This document shows, one piece after another, positions 24,644-35,369 of a DNA stretch of 64,000 bases. The stretch is taken from positions 28,458,001 to 28,522,000 of the forward strand of contig JAFFJZ010000003.1 of assembly GCA_018340375.1 (NCBI GenBank). Direction: 5' to 3'. The notes beneath the pieces were generated by a model, which saw nothing but the letters and a program-made list of their open reading frames with translations, was not told the origin of the DNA and searched no databases. Both the position numbers and the translations under genes were made by a program. Numbering within the stretch: the first letter of the stretch is position 1; each line of letters starts with the position of its first letter. Origin of the DNA: Gonatopus flavifemur. Taxonomy: Eukaryota; Arthropoda; Insecta; Hymenoptera; Dryinidae.

Positions 24644-25744
24644 AGGGGAATATCAACGTCTCTCTCGGTTTTCATCTCTCCCTCCCTCTTCCTTGATTTC
24701 AATGAACTTGCACAGTTCATGAAGTTCTAACGAGGTTCCACGGTTGCCACGGCACACCACGCCACTCCTTCCTCTCAATCTCCCTCCTTCACATATTTCC
24801 CACTCTATCTTCGTATTTTCACCAAGCTCTTCTCAAGAGAGATCCAGTTTCTAGCCTCGTCTAGAATGTTGTGGATTGCAGAAATTCTAAAATTGAGAGA
24901 TCTCTTTAACCATCTTCGATTTCTCCTTTGATATGAAATTTAAGCTGCATTGGCGTTCAATTCATCGTTTTTCTTCTCAATTGTTCACGGTACCCGTTTG
25001 AAATCCATAATGAGTTGATCTGTGTTTTTATCTCCTTCTTTTTCTCTTGGTTCAATGTTATTTATCGTCGGAATGTGAAAGAGAAAACGAAGAGTACGAT
25101 AACAAAAAATTCAATTTAGAAATCTTTCACTCTCGTTCGTAGCATTTTCTTATCATCAAGTTTTCGTTTTTTGAGAGATCAACAATTCTTATGAAAACGG
25201 AACCATCATCGGGATACTTAGATCAAAGATTCCACCGCGATGTATACCCCCAGAACATCCCTGCCAAATTAAATAAACAGTAAGCGGAAGATGACCCAAT
25301 ATTCTCGTTCCGAAACTTGTCTCTAGGTCCATAGTTAGCGGCAAATCTGAAAATTGATATGTCTTATAAAAGCGCTTAATCGTTTCTCGTAAATTCACCT
25401 CTCTTGGTCGAAGAGAAACTTGGATGCTTAACCGCCACTCTCAAGATTTCCGATTTCATACCTATAGCGTATCGCAGAGGCCGAATACGTGTCGATGAAA
25501 CTCATCCCAAACTCGTTCCAAAGTTTCCAAAGGACGAACAAACGGTCCGAAAGAGCTCTTTCTTCGCAAACTGTGTTCAACGCTGACCCTTCCAAAGTTC
25601 TTGGAATCGCTTTGCGATGATATGATATTTCTCTGTTATTTGATCTATGCTATACACGAGATATATATATATATATACATCGTATGATTTTGTTGTATGT
25701 TTTTTCTTCTTGAAAATAATCGACTCTCGTGTTTCGCATTTCAT
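24644..25744. other. Spacer without recognisable gene
   Basis: Frames at 25189-25398 (minus) and 25404-25586 (plus) have no recognisable features. A TA microsatellite lies at 25661-25677. Confidence 0.4.
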
Positions 25745-25978
25745 TAAGGTAGATGACCCCATTTATGAACGCGACCCCTTTAATGAATGTTTTGGTTTTT
25801 GATTCATAGTACTTTTCATTTAGTGCTTTAATTTCATCCAAGCATGATTGACTGGATACTAAATCAACCGCTGTTATGTAAATAAATTCAGAATAATATG
25901 CCATAGGAAAGATATAATAGATAAACGATTGTTCGCTAATGGGGGTTAAGGTGTTCATTAATGGGGCCGGTCACCTTA
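25745..25978. mobile_element. TIR element, TAAGGT...CCCCATT(A/T)ATGAAC ends
   Basis: The left arm TAAGGTAGATGACCCCATT and the right arm reversed TAAGGTGACCGGCCCCATT are both followed by ATGAAC and a run of Cs. The 102-codon minus-strand frame at 25650-25958 spans this element and its A+T-rich flank and is not regarded as a gene. Confidence 0.75.
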
Positions 25979-26000
25979 TGATGAAATGCCTTCATCTCTG

Positions 26001-26169
26001 CCCAAGTAGAAATGCTCTAGTTATTGACGAGTTTTGTAACGCTTAACTAGCCAGATACTAGACACTTGCAAGTAACTTACCAGAACCCTACGAGGCACTT
26101 GCGAGCGTCTAGTTTTTGGCGAGTTGAGCGTTACAAAACTTGTCAATCACTAGAGCATTTCTACTAGGG
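26001..26169. mobile_element. Hairpin MITE with CCC(A/T)AGTAGAAAT ends
   Basis: The 13-nt ends CCCAAGTAGAAAT and CCCTAGTAGAAAT extend into arms of about 80 bp (GCTCTAG, GTTTTGTAACGC, ACTAGAC, CTTGCAAG). TG flanks both sides (25999-26000 and 26170-26171), a 2-bp duplication. A truncated relative lies at 59457. Confidence 0.9.
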
Positions 26170-26952
26170 TGATCAATGTTTTCATATAAATTACAAAGAT
26201 GGAACACGTTTGATTGTTTCGCTCTTTGATTATGAAATTATTTCACTTCTAAAGGGATTTTTTTTCGCATATGGCATATGGGGTGGACCGAGGCGAATCG
26301 AATCATTTTTTTTTTTTCAATCAATAAAAATAATCAAAAGGAGAGTGAATAAATTCCGATAGTATACATCTCCGGCTTGTGATCTACTCGGAAAAAGAAT
26401 ATTTGAATACACAGTTCTTCATTTTACAACGAAATAAATATAAAATGGCAAATATCCAAATTACCCCAAAATCGGGGGTGCAAAAGATCATTAATAAACA
26501 TGGAATTTATATTGATGGGAAACGAATTTACACTTTAAAGCTTGCCTTTGAACTCTGAATACGTTCAACAAATGGGAGAGTTTTATTTCTCGCACATGTG
26601 GCAAATAAACGGTTCTGTGTGACTTTCCTTGGTGTCAAATTTTTCATAAGACCATTCTTCACATCCACTGCACTGAATTCAGTCTTTGTTGAGTGGATGT
26701 ACGAATTTTTCAGACCCTGACAGCAAAATGTGTCTCTGAAACGTTCTTTAAACCCACAGAAAACCTCCCCTACGTTCTATAAACCTTATATAAACGTTCC
26801 AAAAGTATGTTGTGCTGTCTGACGAACATTTCATCAGTCTGTTGATGTAGCATTGTTGCCTTTAATTCTCATATTATTATGACTCCAAAAAACTGATGAT
26901 CAAAATAATCCCAGAAAACCTGATCCGAATCAGCCCATATACTATTCGGACC

Positions 26953-27046
26953 CCCGTGTGCATCAACATTGAGCCAATTCCAGCTAATTTATGACAAATG
27001 CTGGCCAAAGAAGGGCTGAAGTTGGGTCAATGTTCGTGCACACATG
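26953..27046. mobile_element. Very short inverted-repeat element
   Basis: The left arm CCCGTGTGCATCAACATTGA and the right arm reversed CCATGTGTGCACGAACATTG enclose a core with CCAGCTAATTTATG and GCTGGCC words. The style resembles the GGCC/TTGG-word families. A probable right end of another repeat (TGTTGTGCTGTCTG, like 38690) lies nearby at about 26808-26821. Confidence 0.55.
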
Positions 27047-27631
27047 GAGAAGGGAACATTTTTCTGCTCATGGAGGGCGTGATAATATTGTCTGAACAAT
27101 CTACTCGTCAATCATTTTGTTGAAATGTGCTCAACAACAGAATTTTGTTATCCCAACAAAATTTTCGTTGTTTTAACCAAATTTGTGTTGTGTCAACAAA
27201 ATTCTTCCGTTACAATAATAACATATATTTGTTATAATCAGGGTTGGAAATAATTCAATTCAAACTTAATTGAATGAACGTTCAATTCACAATCAGAATA
27301 TAATTCTCAATTGAAATTTCTTTCAATTCAAAATTAAAATTTAATCCTCAATTCGAATTCTTTTCAATTAACAAATAAATCTTATTGATCCAAATGGAGC
27401 AATAATTCATTGTTTTTTATGATTTTCCGCTTGTTCTTTTCCAATTGACAAATACAGAAGAACAGGAAAAGAGCACACTGAGAAAAGAGGCATTTGGAAG
27501 TTCAATAAACAGTACTATATTTGTTCGATGAATCCGAATATTACTGAACTTTCAGCGATCTTTCATGAAACTTCAAGAAACATTACTGAAATTTTGTTTT
27601 CCATTACTGAATTTTTTGCAACCGTTATCAT

Positions 27632-27733
27632 GTAATACAATATTTATGCCCGGATTCGCCACACGTCATCCAATTCCTAGGCATTTAAGAATTGAAGGAC
27701 ATCTCGTGAATTTGGGCATAAATATTGTATTAT
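27632..27733. repeat. Small inverted repeat inside the nest
   Basis: A perfect 19-bp inverted pair, TAATACAATATTTATGCCC, bounds about 60 bp. It sits immediately between the left arm of 27476 and the mariner end. It could be a minute element or the loop sequence of the host element. Confidence 0.6.
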
Positions 27734-27734
27734 A

Positions 27735-28985
27735 CGAGGGTGGATTGATAAGTTTCCGGCCTGACCAAGAGATGGCGCCACTAGGCCTACCTTGAGGTGG
27801 CGTTCTATAGTACCATCCTTAGATAGCTTGTAGCTATAGTTTAGTTTCCCGATCGATCGCCATGTTAGTTTTGAGAGCACGCTGACCAACGCCTCTGTGT
27901 GTTTTTTTAAAATGGAAAAAAAAAAAATCGTGCTGTCATCAAATACTTTTATTTGAAGGGGTTAACGCCGAAGAAAAAAAAGAAAAGAAGAGATCATCCA
28001 CAACATCATACATCCTCCCCATCATATTCAAAAGGGTTTTGTGTTTTTTTTCGTTTAAAAAGGGTGAGTGAGCAGCTCTCTGAGCCCCTCGATCAGACGC
28101 CCCATTGGTCATCAGATAAAAATCGAAAAAAAAAAAAAATAGAAATAGAAGATCGCAGAGTTCGTGAGATAGCGTGAGAGATAGTAGAGTGTAGTGTGAT
28201 GTCATATGAACGTATAAAAAATTTGTTTGTACATTTGTATATGGAAAAGCTCTGTGCAAGATGGGTGCCGCGTTTGCTAACAGTCGACCAAAAAAAAATT
28301 CGAAAGAACATTCCTACCGCCAATTTTGTATAAGCGTAGCGTAAGCGAATTTTTTTTGCGTCGATTCGTAACTGTTGACGAAAACACCACTCCCACACTC
28401 TACCAACCAAAAACAAAGAACAGTCTAAAAATTGGATTGGAAAAGAACCAACTCAAAAATTTTCAAAAAAAATTTTTCGGGCGACAAAGTTATGGCTACT
28501 GTTTTTGGGATGCAATTATATATATATATTACCTTAACCTTCAAAAAAAAAACAACTCAAGACTTATTGCAACGTTTGAGCGCAACGTTTTTGCCATGAG
28601 TGAAAAAAAAAAACGACGAAATCTGGCGAAGAAAAAAAAAAAAATCACGATAACGCACACGCGCACCAGCGCACACGTCAATCGTTGCGATGGCTAAAAT
28701 CAGATCTGATTTGAATTAATGCCGCACCCCCTCCCCACTCTCCAGACCTAGCCCTGAGTGTTATCTAACCTCAAAAAATAAAAAAATGGCTTGGCGGCTT
28801 GAGAAGTCATGAAAGCTGTATGAGGAAGTTTAAATAGCTATTTGTAAGAGCTTGACGGAGGAGAATTAGAGATGAGATGGAGAGACTAGAACAGAAAAAT
28901 GAGAAATGTATCAGCCTTGGATTGAGTTGAGAAATAAAAAAAAAAAAAAAAAAAAAAAATAAAAAATTTTGTTTTTCTTGGTCAG
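27735..28985 (+). pseudogene. Nearly full-length mariner, frames destroyed, A-run rich
   Basis: It starts after TA with the TIR CGAGGGTGGATTGATAAG. The transposase is recognisable in pieces on the plus strand: an N-terminus near 27912 (KGLTPK at 27957), EDRRVREIA near 28153, KLCARWVPRLLTVDQKK near 28242, the first catalytic region FLRRFVTVDE near 28358, FWDAIIYIYYL near 28500, the second-Asp block HDNA in a shifted frame near 28645, the third block SPDLA near 28740, KKWLGG near 28785, and a C-terminal tail near 28890. All three catalytic aspartates can be located, but frameshifts and stops separate them. The 3' TIR is cut short: only CTTGGTCAG remains before the host arm resumes. Many frameshifts coincide with A runs of 8-23 bases. 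Normal length (about 1.25 kb) with no large deletion. Confidence 0.9.
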
Positions 28986-29209
28986 TATGATAACGGTTGC
29001 AAAAAATTCAGTAATGAGAAGCAAAATTTCAGTCATGTTTCTTGAAGTTTCATGAAAGATCGCTGAAAGTTCAGTAATATTCAGATTCATCGAACAAATA
29101 TAGTACTGTTTACTGAACTTCCAAATGGCTCTTTTCTCAGTGCAGAACAATCAGTCATCCGTTAATTTAGGAAGAATTGAATTTAATATTTGTTGACGGG
29201 GAAACAGTC

Positions 29210-29545
29210 AAATTAGCCGATCAGTGCTTTTTTATTGTAAAAGCCAAAGTTTCGCCCAGATACTGGGCGTTTCAAGGCAAAAATTACAACGTAGAGATGA
29301 AATGGGAGACTCCATCGTTGAACTGCTCGGCTGATTGGATTGTTTCTCCGTTAATTAATGGCACCGCTCCGAGCACTATTCTACACACATCCCAATTATT
29401 GAATCACCCCATCCAATTTGTTGTGGGTTCAACGATGGAGTCTTCCACTTCATCTCTACGTTATGATTTTTGCCTTGAAAATGCCCAGTATCTGGGCGAA
29501 ACGTTGGCTTTTACAATAAAAAAGCACTGCTCGGCTATTTGGATT
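29210..29545. mobile_element. Inverted-repeat element with palindromic CGCCCAGATACTGGGCG arms
   Basis: Arms of about 100 bp (TTAGCCGATCAGTGC and its counterpart, then GTAAAAGCCAA, CGCCCAGATACTGGGCG, CAACGTAGAGATGAA-like and GACTCCATCGTTGAAC) face each other. A CGGCT...GATGGCxCCGCTCCGAGC segment is present as two direct copies about 200 bp apart (29322-29404 and 29528-29604), one inside and one overlapping the right end. The 140-codon frame across it is simply the repeat read through and is not a gene. Confidence 0.75.
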
Positions 29546-29905
29546 GTTGCTCCGTTAAGTGATGGCGCCGCTCCGAGCACTATTCTACACACATCCTAAT
29601 TATCAATATTTGTTATTTGAAAAAAATTCCATTTAAGAATTAAATTTGAATTGTTAATTGAAGAAAATTTCAATGAGGAATTAAATTCAATTTTTAGTTG
29701 AAACAAATTTCAATTGAGAAATCAATTTTAATTGTTAATTGTGTTCTCCTTCAATTACCTAATTCACAATCCTGGGTATCACAACAAAGAAAGTGATGAT
29801 CTCAACGAAAGAATCTTGTCCACACAACACAAATTTGTTTGAAACAACAAGAATTTTGTTGCGATAGCACCATTCTTTTATTGATCACATTTTAACAAAA
29901 TAATT

Positions 29906-30733
29906 GTTTTCGGTGTGATTCCCGACATATCTTGTCATTGAAAATTTCAAGAATTGTAATAGTGGTTTTACATCAGCGATATCAACAATGTGGTGTATCA
30001 TCGCCCAGGACTAAATGATGTGCGTTATGGTCGTGTTTTCTTTTCTTCCGGTAAACGATGAGATTACGTAAGCAACTGATACGTTGAAAGAGTGTAATTG
30101 AGAATATAAATAATCGAAAACAGCCAATATGCTTATTTTTATCCGATTTACCTTGGTCTACTCTACATGAATACGAAGATGAGGTTACCTTGTTCTTTTC
30201 TTCTTCAAAAAACTCCTTTCTCTTCATAAAAACACCAATACGGTAACAAATTAGAACAATTTGGGTACAAGTTCAATGGAAATCTTTCAGGATACGAATA
30301 TTTGAATTAGGTTCAATCTGATTCTAGTGGATGAGATTAATTTCGATCTAATCTAATCTGATCTGATCTGATCTGGTCTGGATAATCCAGCGTAATTCAA
30401 TATGATCTCATTTGAGACGAATTAATCTCGGTAAATGTGCACCTGTTAATTCAGTTCGATTACATTCAATATCCTTCAGAATTGCTGTACTTCTTCCATT
30501 ATCTTGAAGTTTTTCATTCGCCTTTTGAAATGTTATCCGAAAATTATATCTTCCAAAGGAGAAATTGTTTCGTGAATGGATAGATCGTTGAAACATTGTC
30601 CCTTATTGCTCGGAGCAAAGGCGGCGAAACGTAACTGGATTCCAATTAGAAAGTGATGAACCGGGGGGGGGGATTCCCGTTCATTTCACATTATAATATA
30701 TAATTATCCACAATTTGCGTATTGCTAATTCAA
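29906..30733. other. Spacer; simple repeats
   Basis: It contains a degenerate TGATC repeat (about 30347-30380) and a G run of about 12 at 30663-30674. No gene recognised. Frames of 62-81 codons lack motifs. Confidence 0.45.
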
Positions 30734-31020
30734 CACGGAGAGAAAAAATTTGCTGACGCAGCAAATCGAGGTATTATATATAGAATAGCAAAATTTGTTG
30801 CTGACCTAGCTAAAAATTTGCTATAACAGCAATCGTGTTAGCTACGCCAGCAAATTTTCAGTATTATATACAAAATAGCAAACAAATTTTGCTGGAATAG
30901 CAAACATTTTTTGCAGCCACAGCTAAAAATTCGCTGTCGCAGCTAACGAGTCGCTGTGACAGCAAACTATTTGCTGCTCTGGCAAAAGGAACTGCCACAG
31001 CGAACTCCTTTTTCTCCGTG
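30734..31020. mobile_element. TIR element of GCTGnnnCAGC hairpin ladder type (copy 2)
   Basis: The ends are CACGGAGAGAAAAAATTTGC and its counterpart TCTCCGTG, with AA on both sides (30732-30733 and 31021-31022). It aligns along its length with the reverse complement of 10433-10802, including the GAGGTATTATATATAGAATA and TCAGTATTATATACA landmarks. It is about 80 bp shorter because it lacks whole hairpin units. Confidence 0.9.
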
Positions 31021-32667
31021 AAGTAGAAATTATAACCCGAAACCACACTTTTTGATTGGATTGGAGTTCAATCGGTTCATTCAGTTATAATAATAATAGG
31101 AATTTACATCCATGCTACGAAATTGAAATTCAAACCGAAATTGAAGTTATAAATAACCTCAATTCATCGTGACAATTTTACCGCGCCACGAATAATATAA
31201 AATTCGACAAGTTGCGATCACTGATACGACGGAGATGAATGAATCGATAAATCACAACAATTTTTCGTCATAAACAATACATAATAAATAATTCTATCCT
31301 AATATGACATGACCAATGCAAAATTCCATATTACCGATAGAAAATAAGTGATGTTTTACATTCCCAGATTTTCGATTACCGACGTATGTTGAATTATCAA
31401 TTTTTGGTCAATTCTATGGACCACGAGATTAATCAGTAATTGTCCTGTTCTATGTCCGCATCAGCGACCAACAATTGGCCCTTCAAAAATGATCAATTTT
31501 TGATCAATCATTATCCAATGAATGAACATGCAATCACCACTAATAACAGGTTGCTTTGTATGTGATATCCCAGCACGTGCTTTCTTCGATATTAAATTGA
31601 CGTATAGATCTTATATTCGACGTACTTATTCAACGATCGTCGGCCCAGTGTCTAATTTTTCCACCGTTGCTTCTCTTCTCCAATTTTTTCCTTTCCCCTC
31701 TCGACTCTTCTTCTATCTCTCAATATTCTTACTTATCTTTTTCTATTTCTCATGTCTCTCTTCTCTTTTTATTTCATATCCTACAGGGTCTGTGCACGAT
31801 TGTATATATTAGGTATGAAAACGCAAGCGTGAAAACAAAGATATACCGTATTACTTGAAAGCCGTGTTACGGAGATGTTTTCACAATATTCTAATCGTTT
31901 TGGAGTAAAATCCTATTGTACGCGTATCTTGTGATACAAGGGTTATCGTTTGTTCTCCCCTGTGTTCGCATCTTGTCGCGGAAGAGGCACTTCCGAGTTC
32001 CGAGAAACTATAACTCCTTTACCGTAGATGTGCTCCTATCCACTAGCTTCTATACTCGGTAGGTGTTTCGAGAGATCTGTAGGGAGCATCTACAAAATAC
32101 ATTCCCAACTGTAAACAACAGTGATAAGTTATAATCCAATACACGTATTCTGGAATCAACTTTCTCCATCGTGAAAATTTAAATGTTCGATTTGAATTTC
32201 TTCGAATCCTTATAGTATGAGCAAATTCAAATGTTAATTCAGTTTTATTTGTCTCAATCAATCGTTTCTGCAAAGTTACAATTTTCTGCTGACATCAGAC
32301 CTTGTTCCTTCATTCCTTTTGCGGTACGACTTCCATCTCTTATGGATTATCCAATGAATTTCAATCCAGCCATCGATTTCAAAATTTGGAACGATGTTCC
32401 CAGCCAACGCTTATCTTCATTGAGATCGTTTCACATTTGCCAAAATTCTTCCCCTTCCTCTACCTTGCTTTATCTTTATCTCCATCTCCTCTTCCTTTTC
32501 TCTATAACGTGAACTTTTTTTAGTCACATTATTCTCACAGCAACTGTACTAACTGTAATCGTAATTTCTGTAAATAAAAGAGTTAATCCTTTGTTCACCA
32601 GTCAACGATATTTGAAGTATCTCACTTCATATTTTAGTATCATTATCAATATGCTTTCTAAATCTGG
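31021..32667. other. Spacer without recognisable gene
   Basis: Two overlapping plus-strand frames (31522-31858) encode hydrophobic Phe/Ser/Leu-rich peptides from a pyrimidine-rich tract. Likewise at 32231-32523. No motif supports either as a gene. Confidence 0.4.
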
Positions 32668-32929
32668 AAGAGTGAAAAATCGCACGTTTCACTCCACTAA
32701 GTGTCAGAAGCGAGCCTGTCCGCTTCGAGTGGAATTTTCACTCGTTTCGAGTGACCTCTCACTCTTTTAGAGTGAAAAATTCACTCTAGCATCGGAATGG
32801 TTGTGTGTTTCTAACCTCAAACCTTAAAATATCACTCTAAAAGAGTGGAAATTTCACTCGAAAATTCGACTGGCTCACTTCTGGCTGGCTAAAGAGTGAA
32901 ATCTCACTCCACAGATTTTAGAGAGTGAG
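32668..32929. repeat. GAGTGAAATTTCACTC-word repeat
   Basis: Nine or more GAGTG/CACTC words in alternating orientation form palindromes such as CACTCTTTTAGAGTG and GAGTGGAAATTTCACTC. The outer flanks AATCTGGAAGAGTG and (reversed) AAATCTGTGGAGTG form weak terminal repeats. Same design as the other palindrome-word elements. Confidence 0.65.
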
Positions 32930-33129
32930 TATTATTTTTATTCAACTTTGAAGACTACATTTTCAATGTTGATGAGGAACATCCGGAATGATATTGGGAG
33001 TGAACTTTTATACTGAAGAGTTATGACTTTTATATTTTGCAGAGATATAGCACCGTGAAAATGACTTCACACACAAATTAATTTCAATAAATCCGGCTAA
33101 TTTTTGTGAAATTTGTGATGTATACATTA

Positions 33130-33240
33130 CCCAACAAACACCGAAGGTCTTGAAGACGTTTACGAGATATCTTCAAGAAGATATCTTTGAGATACATCGA
33201 AAAGATGTCTTTCAGATATCTAAACTTTTCTTGAAAACGA
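33130..33240. repeat. GATATC-word repeat, one end only
   Basis: It begins CCCAACAAACACCGAAGGTC, followed by TTGAAGAC and AAGATATCTTTGAGATACAT. The first about 45 bp is the reverse complement of the right end of the element at 55835-56455. The opposite end was not found. Confidence 0.65.
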
Positions 33241-33477
33241 CTGAATGAATCGAAAAATACTGAGTTGATGCCTCTTCTGTGAATCACGAAGAAAATGTAT
33301 CAACAAATTATTCTTTGATTTATTCAGTTATTTTCAAGAAAAGTGAAGGGATAGATTTAGGATTTCTTGAGACTTCGGAATGATCTTAATTAACACCATT
33401 GGCTAAGTTGGATAACGGTAGATCTCTGGAAAAACATTGAAGTATCCTATCATCTCTCAATTCGAAGTTACAGCAAT

Positions 33478-33755
33478 TTGAAATTTTTTTGGCTCTCATT
33501 CAATCAAAATTCAGCAACTTTTGATTACTCCAGCTCCAAAACAAAGAATGATTTAATGGAGCGATTTTTTTCAGAGAATGGTATTGGATTCGATTGTCAA
33601 AGATATGGTATTTCCGAGATATCTGAATTTTTCAAAGGATTTAAAAATGTTCATATCTCCGAATCTAAGGGTCAGATCAAAATATTCCGCACTCTGCTCT
33701 CAAAAAAGTATATGACAATTCTGAATCATCCAGTACATAAAAGTTCCTGAGATAT
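33478..33755. repeat. Degenerate relative of the element at 62199
   Basis: It shares the block AAAAATGxTCATATCTCC-GAA-CTAAGGGTC and a preceding ATGGAGCGATTTTTTTCAG-like stretch with the right half of the CAGGGTGTC element at 62199-62682. Ends are not defined here. The 90-codon frame across it is therefore repeat sequence. Confidence 0.5.
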
Positions 33756-35238
33756 AGATACTGTGACACATAGCCCCCATAGACAGATGGCCCCGGTCTC
33801 CCATGCATTGAAAAAATTTTTTAGTTGTCTTAATTCAGAGTTAAGTGAAATACTCTGTAAAAAATTTCCAGTATCCAAACAGTGTTATTTTAGCACAATA
33901 TGGTATGACTCTTACACCGTAAAGTGTCATTCTAAAACTGTTTGGCGTTAATTCTGTGTGTAACTCTGATACCATTTTGACACCGTTTTTCTATAGTGCA
34001 CGACATCAGATAAAAACTTCAGCTCTCTCAACGAAGTATCAATTCCTTCAGCTGGAAATTTTTATTGGATCCATCAACATTTAGGTTCAGGCCACTCAAC
34101 TTTTGTGTGTGATGTTGTTTTTGGTTATAAACAGTACAGAGTTTTCATCAACATAGTTTTGAAGATAGTCGAAAATCGACTACGTGAGTATAGTTGCTGC
34201 AACTATTCCTTTGTCCCCTGTTATTCCTCGATCACATCTTCTTCATTTCTTGTCGAATGCTTGACTTATGAATCGAGTTAGTTGTCAACATCAGTTTTAT
34301 TTAATTTCCACGAAATAATTACATGCGATTGACGATATAAATAATCAAAAGCCATATTTAGTCCACATCCCTGATGGAATCAAGTATACAGATTCAACAT
34401 CGTGGTTTTGTGGTGTATTTGTGAATTTTTTTATACTATAATTGACATCAGAACTACCCCAAAAACCAATTTTATCCATTTTACATCAAACGATCACTCT
34501 GAATATCCTCAGTTGGAGTACAGTTACACTGAATTTTCAACAAATCCACACTTACTTTCCACCGAGAAGAAACCAAAAGATATTTTTGTAAATATTCACA
34601 AATACACCGTATTTTCACGGTGAAATATCAAAATTTATGCCAACAAACACGGTGCAACATCACATTCTTATTAGGAATTTCTTCAACAATATAGTACAAG
34701 CTTTTTATGAATCTTCAGAATTTTTTCCTTTCTCTGACACACGTTATTTCTAGATTCACGATTCTCCAGTTGTAAAAAATCCTTCATTAAATTGATGCAT
34801 CCAATATCTTTGTATTCACGATATTTGAAAACAGTTCATCGCACGATGATGTTTTCAAACGATGTAGTATTCAAAAACACCCAAGCTCCAAGTGAAAAGT
34901 TGTTCGGAAGGTGAATGAAGGGTTTATCGTGTTCTGAAATTGAAAACGCTGTACCTTGTAACAAGAAATCGACAATTTTGTTTCCCTCCGCTTCATGTTT
35001 CACCCTGCTTTCTTTATCCCAACTCAAATAACATTTCTTCCACCCTTCTTCCTCCCCATCTTATCTCTTTTCCTGCACCAGCATTTTGTCATGCTTTTGT
35101 TTTTATCGTCCTTTCCCGTTTCCCGTTACTCTCCCGTTGACTATTTATCTCAAATCCGAATCCGGTTACTTTTGTTTTTCAAAAATAAAAGTCAAATCAT
35201 TTCGTCAGTCTTCTTATGTTCGGATTTTATTGTTTCAG
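33756..35238. other. Spacer upstream of the Ly6-type exon (possible intron)
   Basis: No repeat with defined ends was found. A pyrimidine-rich tract lies at 35000-35150. If the exon at 35239 is real, this is intronic or 5' flanking sequence. No signal-peptide exon could be identified in it. Confidence 0.4.
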
Positions 35239-35369
35239 GAGTGGTACAGAGCATTAGATGTTACATATGCGGGCAGTACAACGAAGGAATCGGAAGTATC
35301 ACACCATGTATCAATTATACCGCCCACATGCATCTGAAAGAATGTCCGTCTTCGGCAGAATGGTGTATC
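35239..35369 (+). CDS. Internal exon of a Ly6/uPAR-type (three-finger) protein
   Basis: A 131-bp open segment lies between a good acceptor (pyrimidine stretch ending TATTGTTTCAG) and a strong donor (GTAAGTACAT). Two bases complete a codon begun upstream, then 43 codons follow, ending in phase 0. The peptide contains SIRCYICGQYNEGIGS, then PCINYTAHMH, KECPSSAEWCI. The cysteine pattern is C-x2-C-x12-C-x11-C-x6-C with an NYT glycosylation sequon. Opening with a basic residue plus CYxC is typical of the first finger of insect Ly6/uPAR proteins, which are secreted or GPI-anchored and act in septate junctions, channel modulation and similar roles. The specific orthologue is not recognised. The signal-peptide exon and the final CC...CN exon were not found in this window, so introns are long or the exon is orphaned. 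Confidence 0.7.

Larger units (their letters stand above)
27476..29142. mobile_element. Long-arm TIR element, CACTGAG ends, split by a mariner
   Basis: Arms of about 155 bp (27476-27630 and 28984-29142) begin CACTGAGAAAAGAG and run through GTTCAxTAAACAGTACTATA, CTTTCAGCGATCTTTC and GCAACCGTTATCAT with few differences. CA is duplicated on both sides (27474-27475 and 29143-29144). Between the arms lie a small inverted repeat and a mariner. CAC...GTG termini and a 2-bp NA duplication place it with the CACGG elements of this window. Confidence 0.85.
27239..29774. mobile_element. AATTGAAATTTCAATT-word element with hAT-like ends
   Basis: The left end is CAGGGTTGGAAATAATT and the right end reversed is CAGGATTGTGAATTAGG. 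Both run into iterated CAATTGAAATTTcTTTCAATT words (27255-27380 and 29600-29765). The flanking octamers GTTATAAT and GGTATCAC agree at 5 of 8 positions, which could be a decayed 8-bp duplication. CAGGG termini with an 8-bp duplication would suggest hAT, but this is tentative. It is interrupted by 27476-29142 and 29210-29545. Confidence 0.55.
27095..29905. repeat. Outermost repeat of a nest: CAACAAAATTTTGTTG words
   Basis: The left part (27095-27230) and right part (29780-29905) both consist of TTGTTG/CAACA palindromic words with AAATTT spacers, and are separated by everything inserted between. They look like the two halves of one element split by the insertion at 27239-29774. Confidence 0.55.

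Noticed and set aside
24345..24730. Frames encoding poly-Ser, poly-Leu and poly-Tyr
   Set aside because: They are three translations of the CTA/CTG microsatellite at 24573-24643, not proteins.
29177..29599. 140-codon open frame with repeated CSAxWIVxPL and APSTILHTS segments
   Set aside because: It lies wholly within the inverted arms and direct duplicates of the element at 29210-29545. The internal protein repeats mirror the DNA repeats.
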